DNA of 64,000 nt from Amycolatopsis sp. WAC 01376 (GTDB lineage: Bacteria > Actinomycetota > Actinomycetes > Mycobacteriales > Pseudonocardiaceae), in contig NZ_QHKL01000009.1 of NCBI RefSeq assembly GCF_003947415.1, positions 186,001 through 250,000 on the forward strand. The letters run 5' to 3'. The notes below the pieces were generated by a model. That model was not told the origin of the DNA. It saw only the letters and a program-made list of their open reading frames with translations, and did not search any database. A program made the position numbers and the translations under genes. Of the stretch, positions 1 to 6,669 are shown piece by piece (the stretch's first letter is position 1; each line of letters begins with the position of its first letter).

Positions 1-2
1 GG

Positions 3-47
3 GATGTGGCCGAAGTGCGCTGGCCCGCCGAGCGGGTCCCGCGCTAA
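3..47 (+). CDS. C-terminal tail of a gene cut by the window start
   Basis: The frame is open from the left edge and ends at a TAA at 45-47, giving a 14-residue tail ending in WPAERVPR. It probably belongs to the injection-system-like locus suggested by the DUF4255 gene next door, but the visible part is too short to assign. Confidence 0.35.
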   Translation, partial: DVAEVRWPAERVPR

Positions 48-110
48 GACCTCCCCAAGGATCTCCCGATCGGGCAATGCCGCGGAAGCGCGCCGACCTA
101 CCGTCGGGGG

Positions 111-623
111 GTGCGTGCGACGGCGTTCCGGTACCGCCCACCGGTGAGTCCGGTGGCCGCGGCGACCCTGGAGATCGGCAAGGTGGCGATCTCCGTGCGG
201 TTGTCCTTCGACGGCGCGCTGTACGCGTGCCGCAAACCGCCCGGCGTGGTGGAACGGATGGAGGCCGAAGCGCTGGACCTGCTCTCGAAGGGGCTGTTCG
301 TCAGCGGGATCGACACCCCGGTCGCGACCGTCACCGGAGCGGCGGGACACCGGTTCATCCAGGAGAGCGCGGTGTTCCAGCCGCCGGACAGCCGGCTCTA
401 CCGGGGCATGTGCGGGGTCGGCGCCAGCCGGAACGGGCTGACGTTGACCGGGATAGTCGGCTATCGCCTCGAAGTCCGCGCGGGGTGGGCCAGCCGGGCG
501 GGTGACTGCGGCCCGCCCGGAACGGCCGCCGAATGGGCCGAACTCTTCGGCGGGCAGCTGGCGTCCATCGGCGGGGTGGTCTTGCGGCGGTCGTCGCTGC
601 TCAGTCTCGGTACTCCGCCGTGA
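111..623 (+). CDS. Hypothetical protein, 170 aa
   Basis: I do not recognise this protein. It starts at a GTG 63 nt after the preceding stop; there is no earlier start in frame. Composition looks protein-like (for example RLSFDGALYACRKPPG and SRLYRGMCGVGASRNGLTL), and it has no obvious membrane segment or signal peptide. It converges on the DUF4255 gene and overlaps its 3' end by 23 nt. From position it may be an accessory gene of the same injection-system-like locus, but nothing in the sequence proves this. Confidence 0.5.
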   Translation: MRATAFRYRPPVSPVAAATLEIGKVAISVRLSFDGALYACRKPPGVVERMEAEALDLLSKGLFVSGIDTPVATVTGAAGHRFIQESAVFQPPDSRLYRGMCGVGASRNGLTLTGIVGYRLEVRAGWASRAGDCGPPGTAAEWAELFGGQLASIGGVVLRRSSLLSLGTPP

Positions 624-1014
624 CCGTGACGACGAAGGCCGCCCTGGCGGGCAGACCGAGGCTGACCCACAGCCCGGTCGGATCGGTCTCCCCGAGGGCC
701 ATCCGCAACGGCTGCTCGCCGACCATGAGGAACTCGGTCCCGAGCAGCGCCCGCAGCGACCGGTCGAGCAGGGTGTGCTCGTCGCGGACCTTGTCCGCCC
801 GCGCCGTGACCAAATAGGACAGTTCGCACCGCTTCGCCCGCACGGCGCCGGTTCCCTGGCCGGCGCCGTGCAGGGCGAAAAGGAACAGATCGACGCTCGA
901 CACCCGCGTCTCGGTCTGCCAGGTGGGTTTCGGCGGATCCAGCCGGACCACCGTCCCCTCCGGCAGATGAGGCGCGATGAGCAGGCACAACGCCTCGTCG
1001 ACCTGGGTGATCAC
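601..1014 (-). CDS. DUF4255 (Pvc16 N-terminal-like) protein
   Basis: A 137-aa protein resembling the DUF4255/Pvc16 N-terminal family, which in extracellular contractile injection systems and phage-tail-like particles is thought to cap the tube or sheath. Visible features are the N-terminal helix with DEALCLLIAPHLPEG, a central segment VSSVDLFLFALHGAGQ, and a C-terminal GLWVSLGLPARAAFVVTVT strand region. The GTG start lies four bases after the stop of the LuxR-type gene upstream, so the two are probably co-transcribed and translationally coupled. The family call is from recognition of the pattern. No sheath, tube or baseplate gene lies in the window; those would be expected to the left. Confidence 0.65.
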   Translation of the reverse strand: MITQVDEALCLLIAPHLPEGTVVRLDPPKPTWQTETRVSSVDLFLFALHGAGQGTGAVRAKRCELSYLVTARADKVRDEHTLLDRSLRALLGTEFLMVGEQPLRMALGETDPTGLWVSLGLPARAAFVVTVTAEYRD

Positions 1015-1018
1015 GGGG

Positions 1019-1651
1019 TCAGATCAATCCCTCACGCAGTGCGTAGGCCACCGCGTGCGAGCGGTTCCGGAGCTGGAACCGGTTGGTCACGTCGTGCAGG
1101 ATGCTCTTCACCGTGCGCTGCGAGTAGCAGAGCTGGTCGGCGATCTCCTGCGTCGAGAACCCCGACGCGACCAGTTTGAGCACCTCGGTCTCCCGGCTGC
1201 TCATGCCACCGAATTGCAGGCCGCGCGGCTGCAGGACCTGGCGTTGCAGCCGCGAGACCCGGTGCAGCAGCCTGCCGAGCAGGTCGGGCGGCAACGCGCC
1301 TTCCCCGGCCGCGGCCGCCTTGATCAGCCGGACCAGGACGTCGGCGCCCGCCTCGGAACGGCGGGCGACCGCGCAGACGCCGTGCTCGATGGCGCTGAGG
1401 ATCTCGTTGTCGTCGACTTCACCCGCGACGAGCACGATGCGGGTGAACCCCTGGTGATGCAGTGCGGACAGCAGTTGCGTCATCGCCTCGTCGAGGCGGT
1501 CGGTGACCAGGAGGGCCACCATCGTCGGGTCGGCGGTCTCCCCGTCCACCAGCCAGACATCGTCACGGGAGCGGAGCGTCATGCAGACGCCGTTGTGCAA
1601 AATCGGATCGGTGGCGCGGACGACCACGGGCGTCCGGTTCGGTTCGAACAT
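1019..1651 (-). CDS. LuxR-type regulator with an atypical receiver domain
   Basis: A 210-aa transcription regulator. The C-terminal 60 residues form a clear LuxR/NarL helix-turn-helix (SSRETEVLKLVASGFSTQEI followed by QRTVKSILHDV). The N-terminal 120 residues have receiver-like spacing, but the usual acidic pair near the N terminus is replaced (VVVRATDP) and the conserved lysine near the end of the domain is an arginine (VARRSE), so normal phosphorylation is unlikely. I chose the ATG at 1651 (MFEPNRTP), which has a GGGGAATGGGAA-type ribosome site; an upstream GTG would add 18 poor residues. It is followed directly by the DUF4255 gene and may control that locus. Confidence 0.75.
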   Translation of the reverse strand: MFEPNRTPVVVRATDPILHNGVCMTLRSRDDVWLVDGETADPTMVALLVTDRLDEAMTQLLSALHHQGFTRIVLVAGEVDDNEILSAIEHGVCAVARRSEAGADVLVRLIKAAAAGEGALPPDLLGRLLHRVSRLQRQVLQPRGLQFGGMSSRETEVLKLVASGFSTQEIADQLCYSQRTVKSILHDVTNRFQLRNRSHAVAYALREGLI

Positions 1652-1781
1652 GTGATTCCCATTCCCCTCGAACGGTGCGAGGGTCCCACCCCTCACCCTG
1701 CTCACCCTGCCGGGTGAGGTGTCCCGGGCGCATGGGACTCCGGTCCCGACATTGCCCGAAAAGCCGCCCTTATTGGGGTTT

Positions 1782-2429
1782 TCAAATTCCCAGCCCGGCT
1801 TCGCGGGCGCGCACGATGGCTTCGGCGCGGTCGGCGACGTGGAGTTTGCTGAAGACGTTGGAAATATGGTTCCGCACGGTCTTCGGGCTGAGACACAGCG
1901 TGCTGGCGATGGCGGTGTTGCTGTGCCCGCCCGCGATGAGCGAAAGGACCTCTCGTTCGCGGACGGTCAGTTCCGGGAACACCGTGTCCGTACTCGGCTG
2001 AGTGTGATTGAAGAAGCCGAGAACCCGCGTCGCGATGTCGGGCCCGAAGATCGCTTCGCGCCTCGCGACGGCGTGAACGGCACGAATGATTTCGTCGGGT
2101 TCGGCGTCTTTGAGCAGATATCCGCGGGCTCCGGCACGCATCGCGGAGAAAACCGATTCGCTTTCGTCCGCCATCGTCAACATCAGCACCCCGACACCGG
2201 GCCGCTCGGCGACGATGTGCCGGGTCGCTTCGGCGCCGCTGATGTCGGGCAGATGCAGATCCATGACCACGACGTCGGGCGCGAGGGCGCTCGCCGCGCT
2301 GATCGCGTGCGCGCCGCTCGCGGCCTCGCCGACCACGTCGACTTGCGGCTCGTTGGCGAGCAACGTGCAGACCCCGAACCGGAACAACGGATGGTCGTCG
2401 ACCACGAGCACGCGAAGGCGTTCGTTCAT
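1782..2429 (-). CDS. NarL/FixJ-family response regulator
   Basis: A 215-aa response regulator with a canonical receiver (LVVDDHPLF acidic pair, PDVVVMD phosphoacceptor, LMLTM threonine, GYLLKD lysine) and a C-terminal LuxR helix-turn-helix (LTVREREVLSLIAGGHSNTA, then SPKTVRNHI). The ATG at 2429 follows an AGGGGGAACC ribosome site. No histidine kinase is next to it, so it is an orphan here. The neighbouring LuxR-type gene has lost receiver residues, so this may be the phosphorylatable partner in a two-regulator arrangement at the injection-system-like locus; that is inference. Confidence 0.85.
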   Translation of the reverse strand: MNERLRVLVVDDHPLFRFGVCTLLANEPQVDVVGEAASGAHAISAASALAPDVVVMDLHLPDISGAEATRHIVAERPGVGVLMLTMADESESVFSAMRAGARGYLLKDAEPDEIIRAVHAVARREAIFGPDIATRVLGFFNHTQPSTDTVFPELTVREREVLSLIAGGHSNTAIASTLCLSPKTVRNHISNVFSKLHVADRAEAIVRAREAGLGI

Positions 2430-2623
2430 CTGGTTCCCCCTGTCTCCCCGACGCGGCACGTTAGCGAGAGGGCCGGACGTGGACAACGCGTGGTCCGGAC
2501 AGCGGACCGCGAGAAATTAAACGCCTGATGAGTGTCGCGTATCGCCGGGGTTCGCCCAACCCATTAACCCTTTCGGCGCAGTGGTGGGTCACAAGTACGC
2601 GAAGGGAGTTGCGGGCGGGCGGT

Positions 2624-2640
2624 AGCAAGGGTCCCTTGCT
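2624..2640. repeat. Class C element, perfect palindromic variant
   Basis: AGCAAGGG-T-CCCTTGCT, an 8+1+8 perfect palindrome. It is one of nine related elements in the window. The other full copies have AGCAAAGGTCCCTTGCT, which pairs with one mismatch. Confidence 0.8.
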
Positions 2641-2671
2641 CTCGCGCCTGCCCCCTCTTGCTCACCGCCGA

Positions 2672-2726
2672 TGCAATGAAAGAGCCTTTCCTTGCAAAAT
2701 TTGCAAGGAAAGGCTCTTTCATTGCA
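2672..2726. repeat. Class A palindrome (27-bp perfect arms)
   Basis: Perfect inverted repeat of 27+1+27 bases beginning TGCAATGAAAGAGCC and centred on TTGCAAAATTTGCAA. It lies 138 bp downstream of the NmrA-like stop. It could form a very stable hairpin in RNA or a cruciform in DNA. There is no T-tract, so it is not a classical intrinsic terminator. Confidence 0.9.
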
Positions 2727-2735
2727 CACGTGGGT

Positions 2736-2784
2736 CGTGAGGGCCTCCTTCCCTACTCTGAAGGTAGGGAAGGAGGCCTTCACG
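2736..2784. repeat. Class B hairpin (CTCCTTC stem)
   Basis: Inverted repeat with 21-bp arms (CGTGAGGGCCTCCTTCC... and its complement) with one mismatch and a 7-base loop. Related copies are at 54115-54165 and 61835-61885. A half copy (AAGGAGGCCTTCACGGAC) follows at about 2799. Confidence 0.8.
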
Positions 2785-2833
2785 GACCCTGGGTCCCTCA
2801 AGGAGGCCTTCACGGACGCCGGAGCCAGGCGAC

Positions 2834-2866
2834 AGCAAAGGTCCCTTGCTCCCTTTCCGCAGGTCA
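2834..2866 (-). repeat. Class C element fused to the NmrA-like stop codon
   Basis: AGCAAAGGTCCCTTGCT at 2834-2850 runs on through CTTTCCGCAGGTCA, whose TCA is the complement of the TGA stop of the downstream minus-strand gene. The same arrangement recurs after dapD at 46263-46295. Confidence 0.8.
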
Positions 2867-3700
2867 GGCGAAGGCGGCGGCGTGCTCGCGGGCCCAGTCG
2901 GCGAACCTCAGCGGCGCCCGGCCGAGCAGGTCGCGCACGGTGTCGAACACGATCTCCTCGTTCCCGGCGGACTGCCGTTTGAGCTCGAACATCCCGTCGA
3001 CCGCGGAAGCGGGCCAGCCGTACCCGAGCATTCGGGCTCGAGAATCGGCTTCGGGCTCTTCGACGTACGTCAGCCGCCGCCCGAGCGCGTCGCCGAGGAT
3101 TTCGACCTGCCGCCGCGTCGTGAGCGCTTCGCCGCCGGTGATCGGGTACGTCCTGCCCGCGTGCCCGTCGCTGGTCAGCACGGTCGCGGCGACTTCGGCG
3201 ATGTCGCGGGCGTGCACCAGCGCGGACGACGGATCGCCCTCGGGGACGCGGATGACCCCGTCGCCGCGCACGGCGTGCAGCCATGCGAACCGGTTGTCCA
3301 TGAAGGTGCCGGGGCGCAGGATCGTCCAGCCCGGCCCGGCCTCGCACACTGCCTGTTCGGCCTCGGCGTGCACGAGGGAGATCGGGTCGGTCTGTCCGAA
3401 GTGGACTCCGGTGGTGGAGAGTTTGACGATGTGCGCGACATCGGTGGCGGCCTTGAGCACGGTTCGTTCCTGAGTGAGCGGGTCGGAGCCGTGCCCGGAG
3501 GTCAGGACGAACACGCGGTCGATGCCGTCGAGCAGTGCCGGGTCGAAGGCGTCGAGATCGCCGGCGGCGACCTCGGCACGCGGGTCGATCCGGGCGCGGG
3601 CGGGGTCGCGTGTCAGAGCACGCACGCGGGCGTCCTTGTCCAGCAGCGCGGGAACGAGTTCACGGCCGATTTTGCCGGTGGAACCGAGTACGAGAATCAT
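2864..3700 (-). CDS. NmrA-like NAD(P)-binding protein
   Basis: A 278-aa atypical short-chain dehydrogenase/reductase of the NmrA/SDR5 type. The dinucleotide motif is at the extreme N terminus (MILVLGSTGKIGRELVPAL), followed by LTRDP and by VKLSTTGVHF near residue 95, with no YxxxK catalytic pair, as in NmrA-type redox sensors or NAD(P)H-dependent quinone reductases. The ATG at 3700 has a GAAGGAG site eight bases upstream. It lies 13 bp after the MFS exporter gene and is probably co-transcribed with it. The substrate cannot be deduced. Confidence 0.8.
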   Translation of the reverse strand: MILVLGSTGKIGRELVPALLDKDARVRALTRDPARARIDPRAEVAAGDLDAFDPALLDGIDRVFVLTSGHGSDPLTQERTVLKAATDVAHIVKLSTTGVHFGQTDPISLVHAEAEQAVCEAGPGWTILRPGTFMDNRFAWLHAVRGDGVIRVPEGDPSSALVHARDIAEVAATVLTSDGHAGRTYPITGGEALTTRRQVEILGDALGRRLTYVEEPEADSRARMLGYGWPASAVDGMFELKRQSAGNEEIVFDTVRDLLGRAPLRFADWAREHAAAFA

Positions 3701-3713
3701 CGAAAAGACTCCT

Positions 3714-5072
3714 TCAGTGGTTGCGCCGCAAGGAAACGCGCGGCAGGAAGAGGGAAGCGGCGAGGCCGGCCGCCAACGCGGGGACCATCACCCAGAACAC
3801 GCCGCCGAGCGCGGACGCGTATCCGGCGGGACTGTCGTCGGTGAACGCGTTCGTGAACACCGCGCCGAAAACGGTCAGCCCGGCCGTGGTGCCGAGTGAA
3901 CGCAGGAAACCGACGGTCGCCGAAACGGCGCCGAGATCGGTCCGGGCGACATCCTGCTGGGCCGCCATGGAAAGCACCTGCATGTTGAGCCCGGCCGCCG
4001 CGCCGAACACGACGAGATAGGCGACGACGAGCGGCAGCGGCGTGGTTTCGTCCATTGTGGACATGGCGAGGGCGGCGGCGAGGCCGAGGGTCATGCTGAG
4101 GATCGGCGCCCAGCGATAGGCGCCGGTCTTGGCGATGATCCGGCCCGCGACCATCGACGACGCGGCGACCGCGAGGGTCATGGGCAGCAGCAGGAGCCCG
4201 GCTTCCGAAGGTCCGGCGCCGCCTGCGGCCTGCAGGAAGAGCGCCAGATAATTGACCGAACCGAGGAAGACGAACCCGGCCGCGGCACTGGCCAGGACAC
4301 TCAGGCTGAACATCCTGGCGCGGAACAGCCGGAGCGGGATGACCGGTTCGGCCGCCCGGCGTTCGATGACCAGGAAGGCGACGAGCAGCACGGCGCCGAT
4401 CGACGCCGAAAGCGGCGTCGCCAGGGTCAGGCCGACGATCGCGCCGGACAGCACGACGATGCCCGCGAAGTCGAACGGCGCGGTTTTGCGGCGTCGTTCC
4501 AGTCGCAGGAATCGTGCGACGATGCCGAACGCGACCAGCCCGATCGGCACGTTGATCCCGAAGATCGACCGCCATCCGGCGAGGTCGGTCAGGACGCCGC
4601 CGACGACCGGGCCCGCCAGCGAGGAGCCGGCGAAACAGATCGAGAACCAGGCGAAGTAGCGGGCGCCTTCGCGACCCGGGAACAGTTCGCCGATGATCGC
4701 GGCGACCGCGACGAACAGGCCGCCGGAGCCGATACCCTGCAGGACACGGGCGGCGATCAGCAGCGGCATCGTCGGCGCGAGCGCGCAGGCCAGGGAGCCG
4801 AGGACGAACAACGCGATCGCGACGAGCACGACGCGCTTACGGCCGAAGAGGTCACCGAGTTTTCCGTAGACGGGCGCGCTGACACTGCCCGCCAGCAGGT
4901 AGACGGTGGTGACCCAGGCGAACGAGGTCGCGCCGCCGAGTTCGCCGACCATCCGTGGCAGCGCGGTCGCGACGACCTGGGCGTCGAGCATCGCCAGGAA
5001 CACGGCGGCGAAGAGCCCGACGAGGGCAAGGGTGTTTCGGGCGCGCGGAGGCGCGCCGAGAGCGGTGCTCAA
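3714..5072 (-). CDS. MFS drug-exporter family transporter (EmrB/QacA type)
   Basis: A 452-aa polytopic membrane protein of the DHA2 type, with roughly 12-14 hydrophobic segments. Motifs seen are FLAMLDAQVVATALPRM in helix 1, GKLGDLFGRKR in the loop between helices 2 and 3 (motif A), and SSLAGPVVGGVLTD in helix 5 (motif C of antiporters). It should export small toxic or natural-product molecules by proton antiport. The best start is a TTG at 5072; the ribosome site is weak. The NmrA-like gene follows 13 bp downstream, so a two-gene operon is likely. Confidence 0.85.
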   Translation of the reverse strand: MSTALGAPPRARNTLALVGLFAAVFLAMLDAQVVATALPRMVGELGGATSFAWVTTVYLLAGSVSAPVYGKLGDLFGRKRVVLVAIALFVLGSLACALAPTMPLLIAARVLQGIGSGGLFVAVAAIIGELFPGREGARYFAWFSICFAGSSLAGPVVGGVLTDLAGWRSIFGINVPIGLVAFGIVARFLRLERRRKTAPFDFAGIVVLSGAIVGLTLATPLSASIGAVLLVAFLVIERRAAEPVIPLRLFRARMFSLSVLASAAAGFVFLGSVNYLALFLQAAGGAGPSEAGLLLLPMTLAVAASSMVAGRIIAKTGAYRWAPILSMTLGLAAALAMSTMDETTPLPLVVAYLVVFGAAAGLNMQVLSMAAQQDVARTDLGAVSATVGFLRSLGTTAGLTVFGAVFTNAFTDDSPAGYASALGGVFWVMVPALAAGLAASLFLPRVSLRRNH

Positions 5073-5285
5073 GAAAAGATCCGTTCACTGGAAGAAACGA
5101 GGGAACGCGAGGGACGCGGGGCACTGCTCGAAAGCAGCCCCGGATCCCCGCCAAGACGGGAAAAGGCTCAACCGTCATCCGAACCGGATGCGGTCCTCTT
5201 CGCGCTTGGCGATCACCCCGAATTCGTCCCGCTCGACCGTACGAACCCGGCCGGCGTCATCAGTGAAGGAACGTTGACATGGATG

Positions 5286-5314
5286 ACCCTAGACAATCAC
5301 ATGTCGTTTGACAA
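5286..5314 (-). promoter_or_regulatory. Candidate promoter/operator of the MFS operon
   Basis: On the minus strand TTGTCA and TAGGGT are separated by 17 bases. A TGTC-GTTT-GACA inverted repeat at about 5302-5313 overlaps the -35 hexamer and could be an operator. The resulting leader to the TTG start would be about 205 nt, so a closer promoter is possible. No other gene is seen in 5073-5318. Confidence 0.35.
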
Positions 5315-5318
5315 GTAC

Positions 5319-5858
5319 TTAGCGGAGAGGGACGACGTCGTCGTCCGGCTCGTCGCTGTCCCGGCGGCGTTTGCCCAGCTCATCCGGGAAGACCCACTTC
5401 TTGAAGCCCCAGAAGCGGAAGAACATCGCCAGGAGCATGCCGATGATCGACCCGCTCGTGAAGTCGGCGAACTCCTGGACGAACCGCGTCACATGCGGCA
5501 CTTCGAGGTCGAAGATGTAGCGCGACGTGTAGAGCGGGATTAGGTTGACCACCACGGCGATCCCGCTGATCACGAAGAAGAGCGCCGCCTCGTGATGCCG
5601 CTCGCGGCCGCCGCGGGTCCGGAAGGACCACTCGCGGTTCAGGATGTACGAGACGATCGTCGCGACGATGATCGCGATCGCCTTCGCCGTGGTCGGCTTC
5701 GACTCCAGCACGGTGAGTTTCAGCAGGTACCAGACGCCGTTGTCGACGAGGAACGTCGTGCCGCCCACGATCGCGAACTTCAACAGCTCACGGTGCTTGA
5801 TCAGCACGGATCGGAACGGCTCGGGCGTCCTCGAAAGGACGGATTCGACCACGGTCAC
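5319..5858 (-). CDS. GtrA-family membrane protein 1
   Basis: A 179-aa protein with four predicted membrane segments and the GtrA hallmarks LLKFAIVGGTTFLVDNGVWY (helix 1), VSYILNREWSFR after helix 2, and FRFWGFKKWVF near the C terminus, followed by a charged tail. GtrA proteins are thought to flip or help translocate polyprenyl-phosphate-linked sugars for envelope glycosylation. M. tuberculosis has a GtrA gene (Rv3277) beside purK, matching this neighbourhood. The GTG start has a TAGACT hexamer six bases upstream and no ribosome site, so the mRNA is probably leaderless. A second GtrA gene lies 300 bp upstream. Confidence 0.85.
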   Translation of the reverse strand: MTVVESVLSRTPEPFRSVLIKHRELLKFAIVGGTTFLVDNGVWYLLKLTVLESKPTTAKAIAIIVATIVSYILNREWSFRTRGGRERHHEAALFFVISGIAVVVNLIPLYTSRYIFDLEVPHVTRFVQEFADFTSGSIIGMLLAMFFRFWGFKKWVFPDELGKRRRDSDEPDDDVVPLR

Positions 5859-5864
5859 CGGATC

Positions 5865-5870
5865 AGTCTA
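5865..5870 (-). promoter_or_regulatory. -10 element for a leaderless GtrA-1 mRNA
   Basis: TAGACT on the minus strand ends six bases before the GTG start at 5858, the spacing expected if transcription begins at the start codon. No convincing -35 is visible. Confidence 0.5.
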
Positions 5871-6030
5871 ATTCGCTTCGCCCGTCGAATGGGCTGGGAG
5901 GGGATGGGCAGTGCGTTATATGACGCTTTGGGCGGTTCGGGGAACGGCAAGGCAAAGGTGGCGTGGTCGGTGCCGGGGTCGTGAGTGGCGGCTGCTTCAG
6001 TGCTTCCGATGGGGCCGCCGTCGAGCCCTT

Positions 6031-6087
6031 ATGTCGTGAAGGGCCCCTTTGAGACCTTCACCGTCTCAAAGGGGCCCTTCACGACAT
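6031..6087. repeat. Perfect 25-bp hairpin
   Basis: Arms at 6031-6055 and 6063-6087 are perfect complements (outer ATGTCGTGAAGGG, inner GAGAC) around a 7-base loop. It sits between two tandem minus-strand GtrA genes, 3' of GtrA-2. The region 5871-6030 to its left shows nothing recognisable. Confidence 0.85.
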
Positions 6088-6113
6088 CCCCAGCCTTTGT
6101 CGTTCAGGCGCCC

Positions 6114-6150
6114 TGACCTGCGGAAAGGGAGCAAGGGACCTTTGCTATCG
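6114..6150 (+). repeat. Class C element, orphan copy including its own TGA
   Basis: TGACCTGCGGAAAGGG leads into AGCAAGGGACCTTTGCT (6130-6146). This matches, in the opposite orientation, the unit that supplies the stop codon of the NmrA-like gene and dapD. Here no plus-strand gene ends at the TGA, so the TGACCTGCG part seems to belong to the repeat itself. Confidence 0.7.
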
Positions 6151-6158
6151 CGTGACGG

Positions 6159-6659
6159 TCAGGCAGCGGAGTCGTCGGGAATGTCGGAAATCTCCGGCCC
6201 GCCGCCCCGCAGCAGCCGCGGCCGCGCGCCGGCCTCCGGGAAGACCCACTTCTTGAACGACCACCAGCGGAACGCCGTGCCGAGCAGGGTCCCGATGAGC
6301 ACGCCGCTGACGAAGTCGGCGATCTCCTGGGTCAGCAGCCCGACGTGCGGCTGCTCCAGGTCGAACACGTACCGCGAAACCAGCTGCGGAAGCGCGTTGA
6401 GGCCGAGCGCGATCGCGCTGATCAGGAAGAAGAGCGCCGCTTCGTGGGCTCGCTCACGCCCGCCGCGGGTGCGAAAGGACCATTCACGGTTCGCGACGTA
6501 CGAAAAAACGGTCGCCACCAGCACGCCGATGATCAGCGCGGTCACCGGTTTGTCGGTCAGCACGGTGAACTTCAGGCCGTAGGTGATCGTCATCGTGATG
6601 ACGAAACTCGCGCCCCCGACCAAGACGAATCGCAGCAATTCGCGATGCTTCCCCCGCAT
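6159..6659 (-). CDS. GtrA-family membrane protein 2
   Basis: A 166-aa paralogue of the adjacent GtrA protein, with the same landmarks: LLRFVLVGGASFVITMTITY, VFSYVANREWSFRTRGGRE and FRWWSFKKWVF, and four membrane segments. The RTRGGRER loop is shared word for word, so the pair probably arose by tandem duplication. The ATG at 6659 lies 10 bases after the stop of the sigma-factor fusion gene, suggesting one transcript. Likely role: translocation of a lipid-linked sugar across the cytoplasmic membrane. Confidence 0.85.
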   Translation of the reverse strand: MRGKHRELLRFVLVGGASFVITMTITYGLKFTVLTDKPVTALIIGVLVATVFSYVANREWSFRTRGGRERAHEAALFFLISAIALGLNALPQLVSRYVFDLEQPHVGLLTQEIADFVSGVLIGTLLGTAFRWWSFKKWVFPEAGARPRLLRGGGPEISDIPDDSAA

Positions 6660-6669
6660 GCGCGCGACG

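Larger units (their letters stand above)
2430..2863. other. Noncoding region crowded with palindromic repeats
   Basis: There is no convincing gene in these 434 bases between the response regulator start and the NmrA-like stop, both on the minus strand. The right half is made of four kinds of inverted repeat placed end to end (listed separately), plus a half copy of one of them at about 2791-2815. The promoter of the response regulator should lie at its left end, within about 2430-2600. Confidence 0.7.

Noticed and set aside
77..505. Alternative plus-strand frame at the left edge
   Set aside because: Arg/Gly-rich with no protein-like pattern; the frame at 111-623 is more plausible.
1643..1660. 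LexA-like box at the LuxR-type start
   Set aside because: CGAACATGTGATTC resembles the actinobacterial SOS box but has mismatches in the second half and overlaps the start codon.
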